Below, piece by piece: positions 45,781-57,571 of a DNA stretch of 64,000 bases (within the stretch, counting starts at the first letter, position 1; every line of letters begins with the position of its first letter). The stretch is taken from NCBI GenBank assembly GCA_905182995.1, contig CAJJDP010000073.1, positions 193,990 through 257,989 on the forward strand. The letters run 5' to 3'. The notes below the pieces were generated by a model. The model saw only the letters and a program-made list of their open reading frames with translations. It did no database searches and was not told the origin of the DNA. The position numbers and the translations under genes are program-made. The stretch comes from Paramecium octaurelia (lineage: Eukaryota > Ciliophora > Oligohymenophorea > Peniculida > Parameciidae).

Positions 45781-47226
45781 ATGAAAAATTATTATACATT
45801 TGCAAAATTATTTGCATAAATTGGATAAGGTAGATTATTGCAAAATCCTATCAACAGTCGAATTCAGGCAAAAAAGGTATTTTTATATTATTCCAATCCA
45901 CTTCCATCAAATGAAATTGAAAATTTGCTCAAAAGTTTACATTATTTTGTTCCAAATGAAGTAATTCAAATAATGAAAAAATCTCATAAATTCAAATAAG
46001 TATTTGGCAAATAAGAGTTTACTTAATATTTTAAGGGTCATAGCTTGGATTCAATACAAAAAGCAGATTTAATTTTATTGTGTTATAAATTAAATCTTGA
46101 AGACGACTTATGGATGAGATGTTTAACAATGAAAGTTAATGAATTGGCACCTTATTATTTAAGTGAAACAATGTGGGCACTGAAAAATAAATCATTCGAA
46201 TTACCTGAAAGTTAAGAATAAAGCAGAAAATTATAACAAGAAATAATATCGATTATCCCATCCAGATTAAATCAATTTGACTTTTATAGTTTAAGTCTAA
46301 TGTTGTAAAGTCTAACAAAGTTTCACGATGTTAATTGGGATGATTTGGCTAAGGCATTTTTAAAGCTTATCAAGAGTAGTGACCATTTTTCTTTATGTTA
46401 TGGTTTATATGCATTAGCAAAGTAAAGATCAAGGATTTCATTAGAGATGAATGACTGGAATTTGATTCAAGTAGTACAAAATGAAATGAGGAATTTTTCT
46501 TAAAATGATTTATTATTAGTCTTATGGGCTTTGTAGAAATTAAATTTAGGAACTGTAGATTTTTGGAATTATGCATTTACTATTTTATAAACCTAAAAGT
46601 TGCAGACACTTTAGTCAATTGCGATTCAATCATAAATACTTTCTTAATTATTTAGAGTGGATGAGTTATCATGGAATCGAATAGAAAAATAAGCTATTTC
46701 TTTATTGAAATCAGATGAGAAATCTTTAGTGACTTTATTTTAAACTTTTTCTATTAACAATAAAGGAAGTTAATTGTTTTGGGATAAGATTTGTATTTAG
46801 ATATTGTAAGATATAAAAACATTCTAATTAGAATCGTTGATTAAGTTAGCTTCACATTCAGATATACCTTAATTGAGTAAGGATATCCCATTGGATTGGA
46901 ATAAATTAACAATTTCTTAAAGATGTTTAATTTTTAATAAATTTGCAAGGATTGGTTTACAGATAGAAGATAAATATCAATATATATTAGAATAGATTGA
47001 TTCAGTTTTTGGAAAAGATCTAGTTTTAATGTTATACACAATTTTTCGATATTCTCCAAAATTAAATAAGGAGCTCATTCTAAATTAGTTATTAAAGTCA
47101 ATGGATCAGTTAAATTTAATAGATATTGAATAATTGTTAGATTTAGAAGAAATTCCTTAAGACATTAATGCAAAGCTTTAACAATTGTATGAAAATATCA
47201 AGAATAACAAATAACAAAGTGAATGA
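45781..47226 (+). CDS. Large helical protein, unknown (possibly organellar)
   Basis: 481 residues, no intron. Starts MKNYYTFAKLFAQIGQGRLL, a basic/aromatic stretch that could be a mitochondrial presequence. The rest is leucine-rich and all-helical with loosely repeated 35-40-residue units (LAPYYLSETMWALKNKSFEL, DFYSLSLMLQSLTKFHDVNW, HFSLCYGLYALAKQRSRISL). This style resembles FASTK/RAP or OPR proteins of organelle RNA metabolism, but no signature was identified. Treat function as unknown. Confidence 0.72.
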
Positions 47227-47370
47227 AGTGAAGTAAATAAATTGGTGAACTGTTTTAATTTATACATTAATTGAATATATTAAATAGTATTGTAAGGATT
47301 ATATAGTTTCCATTAATATTAAAATAGATAAATTGAATTGAGGTGAATATTACTCAAATTATATGTCAAA

Positions 47371-48542
47371 TCATAATTCATTTCCAATAGTGACCCAATT
47401 ATTTCTAAGGTTGTTTCTTCTACCAAAGATTTCTAAGCAATGGCCTCCCGGAACCATGGCATTAATAATTTCATAGATCTCTTCAGGCTTTTAAGATTAC
47501 CCTCTTCTTTCACTCCAGATAACATCACTTTTTAAGTAGTAATTTAATTTTTTAGTGCCCTGGAATATAAATATTAAATTACTTTATAACCAATTAGACA
47601 ATTCTCTTTAGCATGTTACAAATAAAAGCCATGTCCTTTGGCAATTTTACCATTGACAGTCTTTTTGACCCAAATTAATTCATCTACTAATTGATAACCC
47701 CATTATTTAATCATTTTGGCAGCAATACGATATTTGGCATTAATTGTCCATATGAAGAGGAAGCCTTCCTTTTATAATAAAGGGATTGGCAATTCCATTA
47801 ATTAATCATCTTTGAGAGATTGGTATGCAATGGCCACTCCTCTGGATGGTTAAGATGTAGATAACTGCCAAGGTGGATCCATCATAATGGCTTGATTGTA
47901 TATTAGAAAATAATACCATCAAATAATTTGCCAGCTATTTTTTGTTACGAAGCTATCAAGGATTTAAAATTAAATGCTAAGACATCAGCATTTATAGGTA
48001 TGGAGTTCTCAGGTACAGAACTAATCAATGTTGGTAATTCATTTTATCTATTTTATTATAGAATGTATTTAATACTCTTTAAACCATTCCAATTTTTAAG
48101 ATTCAATGCTAGCTTCAACTTTGGAAAGCAGTTTTAGCAATCCTTACTTATTTTTAGGTAATTTGTCATATTCAATTGTTTCGTTGATATCTAAATCACT
48201 ATTCTTTCTCTCCTTATTTAATTGCTTTTTCACTCCAAAATCAATGTCATTGTTGTCATCTCCACCTGCTTCACTCCCAAAATCCAAATAATTTCTTCGA
48301 GTATACTATCTTAAATTATATGTTCCATTTTAGGATTCTTTTACACTTACTCCAGATAATTCTTCTGTGTTGGTTGAGTTCTGTTTTTTGGTTTATGCTA
48401 CCTTCTACAACTTCTTCGTTTTCTATTATTTTTAATCTTCATTGGTATTGATGTCTTTATCCAATGATATTACTTGCTTTCCATTACAATCTAAATTATC
48501 TTCAGCTATAGATTTTGTCTATTGGCTTCGTCTTCCTTACAT
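47371..48542 (-). CDS. MT-A70 family adenine methyltransferase
   Basis: 364 residues; introns 48048-48075, 47891-47916 and 47560-47582. N-terminal 190 residues are charged and low in complexity (EAGGDDNNDIDFGVKKQLNK). The catalytic domain has DPPW (IMMDPPWQLSTSQPSRG), PLLQKEGFLFIWTINAKYRI, WGYQLVDELIWVKKTVNG, GHGFYLQHAKENCLIGYKG, SDVIWSERRGQSQKPEEIYE, and NAMVPGGHCLEIFGRRNNLR ... GNEL. All motifs for SAM binding and N6-adenine methylation are present, so it should be active. MT-A70 proteins methylate mRNA (METTL3/14) or, in ciliates, DNA at ApT sites (MTA1 type). I lean to the ciliate MTA1-like group, without an alignment. The start follows an in-frame TGA. Confidence 0.9.
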
Positions 48543-49107
48543 TCACAAATTAAGATTTAATATTATTATTATATTTGTTCTCAATCTCACTCTTTTACCA
48601 ATTTAAGTTGGCGCCTTTTTAATACAATATATTGTTACAATTTCTACTTGACTTATATGATATAAATTTAAGATTTATTGGTTCTTACAACCATCCTTTT
48701 CAAATTATATAACGAATAACAACAAAGACAATCTTAATTAAATTATATAAAACTATAATCATCATTGAAATTAATCTATATTTCAAATACCTGATATCTT
48801 TATCAAATTTCTATAAACACTTCCCTTAATTTTATCAAAATGTTTAGGTCCCTTTCTTAAAAATTTGAGTTCAAATAATCTTCTAATAGCTATTTCTAAT
48901 AGAAGCTATACTTGAACCTTAATTGTTAGGAAATATAGATCTATAATCATGTGTAAATTAATAGTGAATAAATAATAAATAATATAAATTTACAAATTAT
49001 CTAATTCCCCACTCTCATTCCCTCAAATCCAGATGACATATAGAACAACTTCGTTATAAAAGAATAAGCATTAATAAATATATATTGATGTTATAAAATC
49101 TTGGGCT
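48543..49107. other. Gap between two minus-strand genes
   Basis: 565 bp of AT-rich DNA upstream of the methyltransferase and downstream of clathrin light chain. A short minus-strand frame with Lys/Asn-rich sequence upstream of 48542 ends in TGA and is probably 5' leader. No gene called. Confidence 0.4.
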
Positions 49108-49711
49108 TCACTTTGTCAAATCGATTCTCTTATTAAGAATTGCTTATCTCATCTTTGTCACATCCTTTTATCCTGGGTACTCACCATCCTTTAAAGCTAT
49201 ATTGGATGCAATTTAGTCCCATGCATTTTTCTAAATTAGAATCACTTTCTTACATACTAACTATGATTCTTCTTATTTTCAAACCAAATCTCTTGTTTCT
49301 ACTTATTCTACACTTTTCGTTATTATATATCTGTTTCTAATTAACTATTTAAAGTAATTTTTCAATTTACCTTTTGAATTATTATAAATACTCTTGTCCT
49401 TTCTATTTTTTTTATTATTTCAACAATCTTTCCTGTTAATCCTTTTCTCTTATCTAAGCAAGTCTTTCCTCCTCAATTATTTTCAATTTATCTTTTCTAA
49501 TCTATTATTCTGGACTCTATTTTTGAATGATAAAGTACCACATAGACAACTGATGACAAAGATTGAACAGGCGCTTCATTAGAAAAAGCACTAAATACAT
49601 CATACTATTATATGGCATATCTCATACTTAACCCTATTGAATTTGACTTTGATCAACCTATGGGGCATCAGAAGAAACAGCCTAAGTTGTTACATCCTCA
49701 AAAAAATCCAT
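49108..49711 (-). CDS. Clathrin light chain
   Basis: Regulatory subunit of the clathrin triskelion in endocytosis and Golgi traffic. 168 residues; introns 49605-49627, 49517-49541, 49345-49370, 49231-49253. Acidic N-terminus MDFFEDVTTQAVSSDAPQVD, then SPEQQIRKDKLKIIEEERL, which aligns with EPESIRKWREEQxxRL, a long coiled coil that binds the heavy chain, and the C-terminal AWDQIASNIALKDGEYPGQK plus DVTKMRQAILNKRIDL, matching EWERVARLCD...KDVSRMRSVLISLK. Shorter than animal light chains (about 218-248) mainly at the N-terminus. Confidence 0.88.
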
Positions 49712-49885
49712 TATTAAGTTAATTATATTTCTATACAGATATAAGATAAATAAAGTATAATTAACAGATGTTATCCAAAATCAAAAGTTGATTAATATTA
49801 AAAATCAAAATATAAAACTGGATATCAGTTGAAGTCTTATTAACATTGCTTGGTATTAATTTTCTTTTATTTTCTTAAAGTGATA

Positions 49886-51352
49886 TCAATAATCATACCT
49901 AGCTTCAAATAATTCAACTTTCAATATATAATCATTTATTTTTATTTCTGATAAATGCTTCAACGGATGAGGTTGAGACTCTATCTTTTAATCACGCTCT
50001 TCAATTGTTGATAATTGCAGCCACGTTCCATTAGCTGATTCCCTGTCTTATGAACCATCAGCAATTTCCCATTTATTTTCCCTTAGTACAAATAAGAAAT
50101 CATGATACCTTTCATTAAATCTAATTCTTGTTTATTTTCTTGAAATAGTATTTGAATTTATTCTGATATTATTTTCACTGCATCTTCCAATTGAAAATTC
50201 ACTATTATAATCTTTAGCAAACAAGTAATGAAGATAACATCCTTACAATCCTTACAATCCTGATCCAGAAAAGACTAACTAAATGAATGGCACATTATAT
50301 TGCTTCAAATTTTGAAGGATAAATGCAATTTCCATAGGTGATTTTTCTAGCTATTATTATGTGGTTTAAGTATCAAATTATTTTTATTCAAATGACAATC
50401 CATGAATATTGCATTTAAACGAGTTATTCCTTATTTAATCCATCATAAAATCAAAATTTTCATCAGGAGATTTTAAATTTTTATCCTAAATATGACAATC
50501 TTAAATTTAAAATGTTGTATCAGTTCCGATACTATATTGATGACTTTTCCTTAACTTCTAATATTTCTTATCTACTCTTATATATGTTCCAAAAACACTT
50601 CCCACGTCTTGTACATAACATTCTTTCGGATCTCTAAAAATAGAATTCTTATTTAATACTCTAGAAACTTTTCTATTTTAATCAAAACAAAATGAGGTAA
50701 TTTATTTTTTAAATAACCCAAAGTATTTTTATACAAAGGGTTAATGTATGATTCTTTTCTAAAGAAATCTTTACAAATCAGCTTGCAATGGATGCGTGAT
50801 ATAAGTCGTTCTTATTCAGTTAGAACTTATTAGTAAAATAAATGAAATACCAATATCATTTGGATAAATGCTTTATCCTTGCAATTCAAATTTCTCTTAA
50901 CGACCTATCATTATATCTTTCTAGTTTGTATTTTTCTTGGTTTCTACTAATCTTATATTCATTTTAATTGTTACCCTTAATTATTGATATAATATTCCTT
51001 CTTCTGGTTACTTTCTAAACCAACCATATTTTTTATTACAGTGATCTTTACATAAGCCTCCTTTTTATTTAATTTATTCTCCTTAACCTCTTATATTCCT
51101 AAAGTTGTATATTATTCATTCATATTAAACGCAATACTAAGTTAATTTCACTGAATACCCATTCTTAATTGTTCTATTAATCTGAGGCATTGAAGCCTAT
51201 ATGTTATTACCTTAAAAAGAAAATTCGTTTCCATGATGTGCCCTTTAAATAATTGAATGTATTTACATTACACTAGAATTGTTGCTTATTGAACTAATGC
51301 CATCCAATCTTTCCGACGATTCACCAAAGTCCAAAGGAATCAATCCTTACAT
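49886..51352 (-). CDS. Protein with two FHA domains
   Basis: 448 residues; introns 51243-51266, 51137-51158, 50952-50974, 50826-50850, 50634-50659 (exon sum divisible by three). FHA 1: DIMIGRQEKF, NDIVLTEQERLISRIHCKLI, VQDVGSVFGTYIRV. FHA 2: EFSIGRCSENNIRINSNTIS, RKQTRIRF, WEIADGSQDRESANGTWLQL. Each has the GR, SR-x-H/Q and (N/F)GT elements; FHA 2 has Lys-Gln where His is usual. FHA domains bind phosphothreonine. About 120 less conserved residues come first. No enzyme domain, so probably a scaffold; the partners are unknown. Confidence 0.85.
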
Positions 51353-52281
51353 TAAAATTATTAAAAATAATTACACACAATTTAAATTAGTAGAAGTAAA
51401 ATAATATTGCAGGAGCAATAATATTAAACCAGATAATTAATAACCTGGACTACTTGAATAATAATCATATTTTGAATAAAATAAGTTATCATTAAGATAG
51501 CACTAACCAACAAATTCGAAGAATGAGGAATTCATAAAATTTCAAGTAAACTTATGAAATTAATTCTAATTATGAATGCAGAATAATATAAAACAATTTG
51601 TTCGATATCAATCCTTTGGTATTTTTCTTGTAAGAGTTTGTAAATATATAGATAGAGTATAAAAGAATATTACATTTTTAGGATGTAAAACAAAAAGGAT
51701 TTTGAATAGACATTTAAATTGATTTATTTTTATATTTCACTGTAAGCTATTACAAACCTTGATATTATCATCAACAAAGAATTATCTGCTAAATTTAAAT
51801 ATTCTAATTTGGGCAGATAATCTCAGTCGCAGATCCTCAATAGAAATTCAGATTGGTATTAAGGGTCAAGACTTCTCTAAATGCCACTCCAAAAGCAGTA
51901 ATTGTGAGGGAATTTATCTATAAATCATGAAATTATGAAGGAAATACAATGAGATATGTATTTTAGTTCCTAAAAAAGCGTATTGTTTAGAATGCGAGAT
52001 GAAAAAAAGAATATTGGGATTTGGAAATTTTCAGAAAGTGAAAAATCTTACCTAAAAATAGAATCATATATATAGAATTGAATAGAAAAGAAAATAAAGG
52101 TTAAAAAGAACAATTTACACAATAAAATTTCTAATTGCATGATGTGCAAAATTTGGAAAGCATGGGAACACTAGTTTACAAAAGAGAAAAAGAAAGAAAA
52201 TTTGAGAATTTACCATTATTTAGAAAAACAATCTTATTTCAATTTCATTTCTATTATAAGATTATTAATTATAAATAAATA
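51353..52281 (+). other. Probable coding stretch, exon structure unresolved
   Basis: Plus-strand frames with protein-like sequence occur at about 51400-51550 (IKPDNQQPGLLEQQSYFEQN), 51755-51910 (NLDIIINKELSAKFKYSNLG, QSQSQILNRNSDWYQGSRLL) and 51960-52060 (ILVPKKAYCLECEMKKRILG), but I could not connect them through GT-AG introns and saw no start codon. The part from 51743 is repeated at 53060-53598. There is probably an unrecognised gene or a decaying one; no family recognised. Confidence 0.35.
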
Positions 52282-53058
52282 TCAGATAGCTCTGTATGCA
52301 TAAGAAGTAATGCCACAAGTGTTTCCAGGGGCAAGAGTAATGAATCCTTTTTCACCCCAAGAAATTCCCCATGAATTTTTAACAAACCAATTATCATTTT
52401 CATCAAATCCAACAGCTAGGACGGCATGATTTACAGATCTGTTACAATCCTTAAAAACCCCTCCTCCGTAAAACTACCAATTGGTTGCATCAACAACAAC
52501 TAACAAAGGATATTCAGTTAAAAAGGATTTGAAATTATTAGAACTTACACCTTAAGCTCCGTTTGTTTTATATGGTCCTGAATCGTATTTACAATATGCT
52601 GATTATTTCTATGTATATGGATAAACTCTAGCATCATTCAATCCATGATTAGCAATATACTTTAGTGCAAGGTTTTAATAACCTCCATTGCATCCGAAAG
52701 ACTGAGTATCACAATCAATCAATTACTATTCTGATAATATAACTGTTGTTTTATTTTTAACATAAAACCAAGCTTCTGCTGCTCCTACAGCTCCAAAAGC
52801 CCAGCATCCAGCACACTACCCTTAATCTTTAACCTATGTAATCTTTCTCCAATCAACTGAATTGATTGTTTTATCATTTTCTTAAGTGTTTTATATTTCA
52901 TCAGTAATTTAGTTTTATTCCATCACATCTTCTGAAATATCATGAGTTAGATAAATCAATGAAAATTCCTCTTAAGATAAATCACTGAACTAGTTCATTC
53001 TCATAAAATAAGTTTTATTTGGATCAGAATTATGTTTATATACTTTATTTCGATTAAT
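51743..53058 (+). repeat. Direct repeat 3, first copy (contig-overlap type)
   Basis: 1,316 bases that recur at 53060-54375 with one N (53059) between; no mismatch noticed by eye. Same pattern as the other two pairs. Confidence 0.9.
52282..53058 (-). CDS. Cathepsin-like protease, copy cut by the N
   Basis: Same coding content as the C-terminal 258 codons of the gene at 53599-54534; the start region is lost at the N. Probably the same gene shown twice. Confidence 0.85.
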
Positions 53059-53059
53059 N

Positions 53060-54375
53060 TAAGCTATTACAAACCTTGATATTATCATCAACAAAGAATT
53101 ATCTGCTAAATTTAAATATTCTAATTTGGGCAGATAATCTCAGTCGCAGATCCTCAATAGAAATTCAGATTGGTATTAAGGGTCAAGACTTCTCTAAATG
53201 CCACTCCAAAAGCAGTAATTGTGAGGGAATTTATCTATAAATCATGAAATTATGAAGGAAATACAATGAGATATGTATTTTAGTTCCTAAAAAAGCGTAT
53301 TGTTTAGAATGCGAGATGAAAAAAAGAATATTGGGATTTGGAAATTTTCAGAAAGTGAAAAATCTTACCTAAAAATAGAATCATATATATAGAATTGAAT
53401 AGAAAAGAAAATAAAGGTTAAAAAGAACAATTTACACAATAAAATTTCTAATTGCATGATGTGCAAAATTTGGAAAGCATGGGAACACTAGTTTACAAAA
53501 GAGAAAAAGAAAGAAAATTTGAGAATTTACCATTATTTAGAAAAACAATCTTATTTCAATTTCATTTCTATTATAAGATTATTAATTATAAATAAATATC
53601 AGATAGCTCTGTATGCATAAGAAGTAATGCCACAAGTGTTTCCAGGGGCAAGAGTAATGAATCCTTTTTCACCCCAAGAAATTCCCCATGAATTTTTAAC
53701 AAACCAATTATCATTTTCATCAAATCCAACAGCTAGGACGGCATGATTTACAGATCTGTTACAATCCTTAAAAACCCCTCCTCCGTAAAACTACCAATTG
53801 GTTGCATCAACAACAACTAACAAAGGATATTCAGTTAAAAAGGATTTGAAATTATTAGAACTTACACCTTAAGCTCCGTTTGTTTTATATGGTCCTGAAT
53901 CGTATTTACAATATGCTGATTATTTCTATGTATATGGATAAACTCTAGCATCATTCAATCCATGATTAGCAATATACTTTAGTGCAAGGTTTTAATAACC
54001 TCCATTGCATCCGAAAGACTGAGTATCACAATCAATCAATTACTATTCTGATAATATAACTGTTGTTTTATTTTTAACATAAAACCAAGCTTCTGCTGCT
54101 CCTACAGCTCCAAAAGCCCAGCATCCAGCACACTACCCTTAATCTTTAACCTATGTAATCTTTCTCCAATCAACTGAATTGATTGTTTTATCATTTTCTT
54201 AAGTGTTTTATATTTCATCAGTAATTTAGTTTTATTCCATCACATCTTCTGAAATATCATGAGTTAGATAAATCAATGAAAATTCCTCTTAAGATAAATC
54301 ACTGAACTAGTTCATTCTCATAAAATAAGTTTTATTTGGATCAGAATTATGTTTATATACTTTATTTCGATTAAT
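53060..54375 (+). repeat. Direct repeat 3, second copy
   Basis: Second copy of 51743-53058; continues rightward into the complete start of the protease gene. Confidence 0.9.
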
Positions 54376-54534
54376 TTAAAAATTAAAGAATCGAAAAACT
54401 TCTTGCTGCCCTGTATACGATTTTCCATATTCAATTTTCCATCTCTAAAATTCAGTATAACTATCATTTTCTTCTTTATTCAAGTAAGCAACAGCACTCA
54501 ACAAGCCTATTAGTAAAATCACTGCCGATTTCAT
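53599..54534 (-). CDS. Papain-family cysteine protease (cathepsin L-like)
   Basis: Lysosomal or secreted endopeptidase, 311 residues, no intron. Signal peptide KSAVILLIGLLSAVA; I29 inhibitory propeptide (WKIEYGKSYTGQQEVFRFFN, MRMNQFSDLSQEEF); mature enzyme from SVDWRKITQVKDQGQCAG. Catalytic Cys in QGQCAGCWAF (family norm QGxCGSCWAF), His in VNHAVLAVGF and Asn in VKNSWGISWG, with oxyanion Gln kept. Further marks: CNGGYQNLALKYI and the end AYRAI. The full copy lies right of the N at 53059. The Gly-Ser to Ala-Gly change beside the active Cys is unusual but need not abolish activity. Confidence 0.93.
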
Positions 54535-54662
54535 TGAATTTTATTTTATTTAGATTTCATAAATTGTTTATTAATCTAATTCTAATGACATAATTTAACG
54601 CTCTCCCATGACGTAATGCTATCAATAACAAATCATAAATTATAATAAAGAATATTTAATCA

Positions 54663-57402
54663 TCAATTAAATTTCTCATCCCAATTAGGATCGTTAGCTA
54701 ATTCCTTCTTTTATAAATTTTTCTCTCCAAGATCCTAGTCCTCAATTTAAAAGTATACATTTTTTATTTCTCCCTAAATGGTCTTATTTTGCTTCTCTAT
54801 TGTTACTATTTCTTTTTCTCCAATTAATCTATCCTTAGGTGGAATGTAGGGAGGCTTTAACTCTTTATCCATTAATTTATCCTAAGTATTATTAACGTAG
54901 CATAAATACCCAATCTAATCCATCAAACCAAGAATTTGCCTTAAGAGCTGCATAACTCCCACCTAAACGAATTTCTGGAGTCTTATTTAATAATTAATCA
55001 ATAAATTTTTTAGCCTTACGATCTTTAAGATGATTGGGGTAAGAAATTTGCTTCTTTGTAATCTCTTCATATATTTCATATGGATCTTCTGCATCCTCTG
55101 CAAAAGGAACTCCTCCACACATAAATTCATAAAGACATATTCCAATACTCCATAAATCTACTGAATAAGAATAACCTTAATGCATTACTATAATAATACC
55201 TTTTCCATTTAAAATTTCTGGGGCCATATAATGAGGGGTTCCTATAATAGTAAATGTTCGACCTTTCCCTTTCAAAATTTTGGCAGTCCCCATATCAATC
55301 AATCGAATATATCCATGATGATCTACCATTACATTTTCTGATTTAATATCTCTGTAAACAATATGGTGAGTATGTAAATACTCCATGCATAGTAACAAAG
55401 AGGATACATAAAATTAGGAATCATAAGTATTTAGTAATCCTATATCTCTTATCACATCGAACAATTCCAAACCCTTTATGTATTCCACTAGAAAGTAAAT
55501 AAAATTATCATCCTTCATTGATTTATATAGTTGAACATTTTGAATCTTACTATGAATCTCATCATCAAAGGAAATTAAAGTTGTTCAAGTACAGTTTTCT
55601 CTTAAGTTAAATGGCTTTCTAAATGTTATTCCACAATTTAGTTTGTAATGATGCATTTTAGAGCATATAATTTTCCGTCATTTTTATTTTTACACAAATA
55701 TACAGAGCCAAATTACCCTTGTCCTAACTTTTTTATATGAATCATGTCATCCAAAACTAAATAATCGACTTATTATTTTGAGATTTATTTCTACATATAT
55801 TTCACTTCATGATTATTTTCATTCTTCTAAATCACCTAATCTATTTCACCTCCAATACATTCTAAAAATACATCAAATGGTTTTATACATTTAAAAAGTC
55901 TAACATTTTTTGATTGGAAATAAAAAATAATATCATCTAAAAATTTTATTGAAATACTTTAAACAAATAAATAATGTACAATATTTGTACAACCTTGCCT
56001 CTATCTTTTAGAAATATATCATAAGGGATTAGCTTATCTCTATTCTTCTTTGGTAAAAATTGATCCCCAACTATTTCTCCTTTGGTAGCTATCTCTTTTT
56101 CCTTCTTAATTTCAATATTTAAAAATATACATTGCATACCTTTCCTTCTAAGACTATAACCAATTTATCACATTTTGAATCTGCTGTGTAGATCTTTTAA
56201 TTTGCCTCATAATTTACTTTCTAAATCTTAGTCACAATTTTTTCGATTTGAATTTTACTTAGTTTACACAATAATTGATTCTTTTCAAAACTCCATCTCA
56301 ATAAGTTATTATACATTATCACTTGTATTTTATCCCCTAAGATTTTAGTGATTTTTTCCCTTCCAATAGCTAAGCAACAAACATTTTCATCTACTGCAAT
56401 AACAGAAGCTCCCCTAACTGAGTTATAATAGAGGGCTTATTCTCCAAATGAATCTCCTGCAGACATCTATCTTAATTCATTGCCTCCTTTCATTATCTTC
56501 ACCACTGCTGACTTTATAATGAAATAGGAACTAACCATATCCCCTTCATTCACAATAGCTTAACCTTTTTTAAATTATTATGTAACTGTTGCTCCTGCTA
56601 TCATATCCTTCTAGTCAATCGTCATCCATTCAAAAAACTTGATCGAATCAATACATTTTCTATTTTCATCATATTCTTTTTAAACCAGCTCTTCCACGCA
56701 GCTCTAAAAGTCCCTCTATCAATACACCAAAAGAAACACTCTAATTTAAAACAAAAACTAACCATCTTTTGTTTTAACTGAAGCAGAGCGAGGTGCTCCA
56801 TATAATAATGCTAATTCCCCAAAACCTTCTCCAATAGAAAGTTACTTTTTTACATCCCCAAAATATCACAAACTCCTTAATCAAAAATAAAATAGGCATT
56901 TGCTTAATCATTTTCTTAAAAAACAAATTCATTTGCTGCTACTCTGCAATAAAACATTTTCATTACAATGTCTTCTCTTGGCTCATAATTAAATCTATAC
57001 TTGTGTTAATCGCTAATATGTGCAAAGAAATAATGTTAACTAAGAGCATTCAAAATAACTTAATAATCATGAGGTTTTTTTTCCTTCTCCATTTTCTCTA
57101 AATTTTCCACAAATTCATCTTTTTATAATATCCCATTTACAAACTTCTTATTCTTTTTTTCATTTCTTTATTTGATGTGCTGCTATATTTATGGAAAACT
57201 CGTACATCATCCTAACCTTAGACAACATCTGATGCATGTTTAGAATACTCTTTCAGCATTGTTCCTCCATTCTTAATTTACTCAGTTATAGTATCTTCTT
57301 TAATTTTTACTTCTATTTAAACAAGTTTAGGGCTTCCTTTCCAGGACTTTGATCTTCAGATTAGGTTTCTTTTTTTGGTTTCGGTACAAAACAATTTCCC
57401 AT
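54663..57402 (-). CDS. cGMP-dependent protein kinase (PKG)
   Basis: AGC kinase with N-terminal cyclic-nucleotide sites; about 2.7 kb with many short introns, not all resolved here. Start MGNCFVPKPKKET offers Gly2 for myristoylation. Cyclic-nucleotide cassettes: FGELALLYGAPRSASVK and FGEQALYYNSVRGASV, plus a third, degenerate one (near ATKGEIVGDQFLPKKNRDKL, 55980-56110). Kinase domain: MEYLHTHHIVYRDIKSENVM, IRLIDMGTAKILKGKGRTF (DMG instead of DFG), IIGTPHYMAPEIL, then SVDLWSIGICLYEFMCGGVP, and the AGC C-tail RLGGSYAALKANSWFDGLDW. Tyr-Arg-Asp (YRD) replaces HRD, usual for AGC kinases. Paramecium has a large PKG family tied to cilia and behaviour. The first intron (35 nt, GTCC start) is inferred. 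Confidence 0.88.
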
Positions 57403-57571
57403 TTATATTTTATTTATATATATATAATTCTCATAAATTCTTGGGTTTAGAAAATAACTTCAGTTCACAAATATTATTCTGAAGCAGATGTCTTATAAAT
57501 AATTTATTTAAAATTGAGTTTAAAATAAATTAACTTCTGATATATGAATTAATTTTTTGTCAATAGATTTT
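57403..57571. other. Divergent spacer
   Basis: Short AT-rich spacer between the PKG start and the ammonium-transporter remnant. Confidence 0.4.

Noticed and set aside
49500-49790. Plus-strand frame with protein-like text (AYLILNPIEFDFDQPMGHQK)
   Set aside because: It lies antisense to the first exons of clathrin light chain, whose four introns and homology fully explain the other strand.
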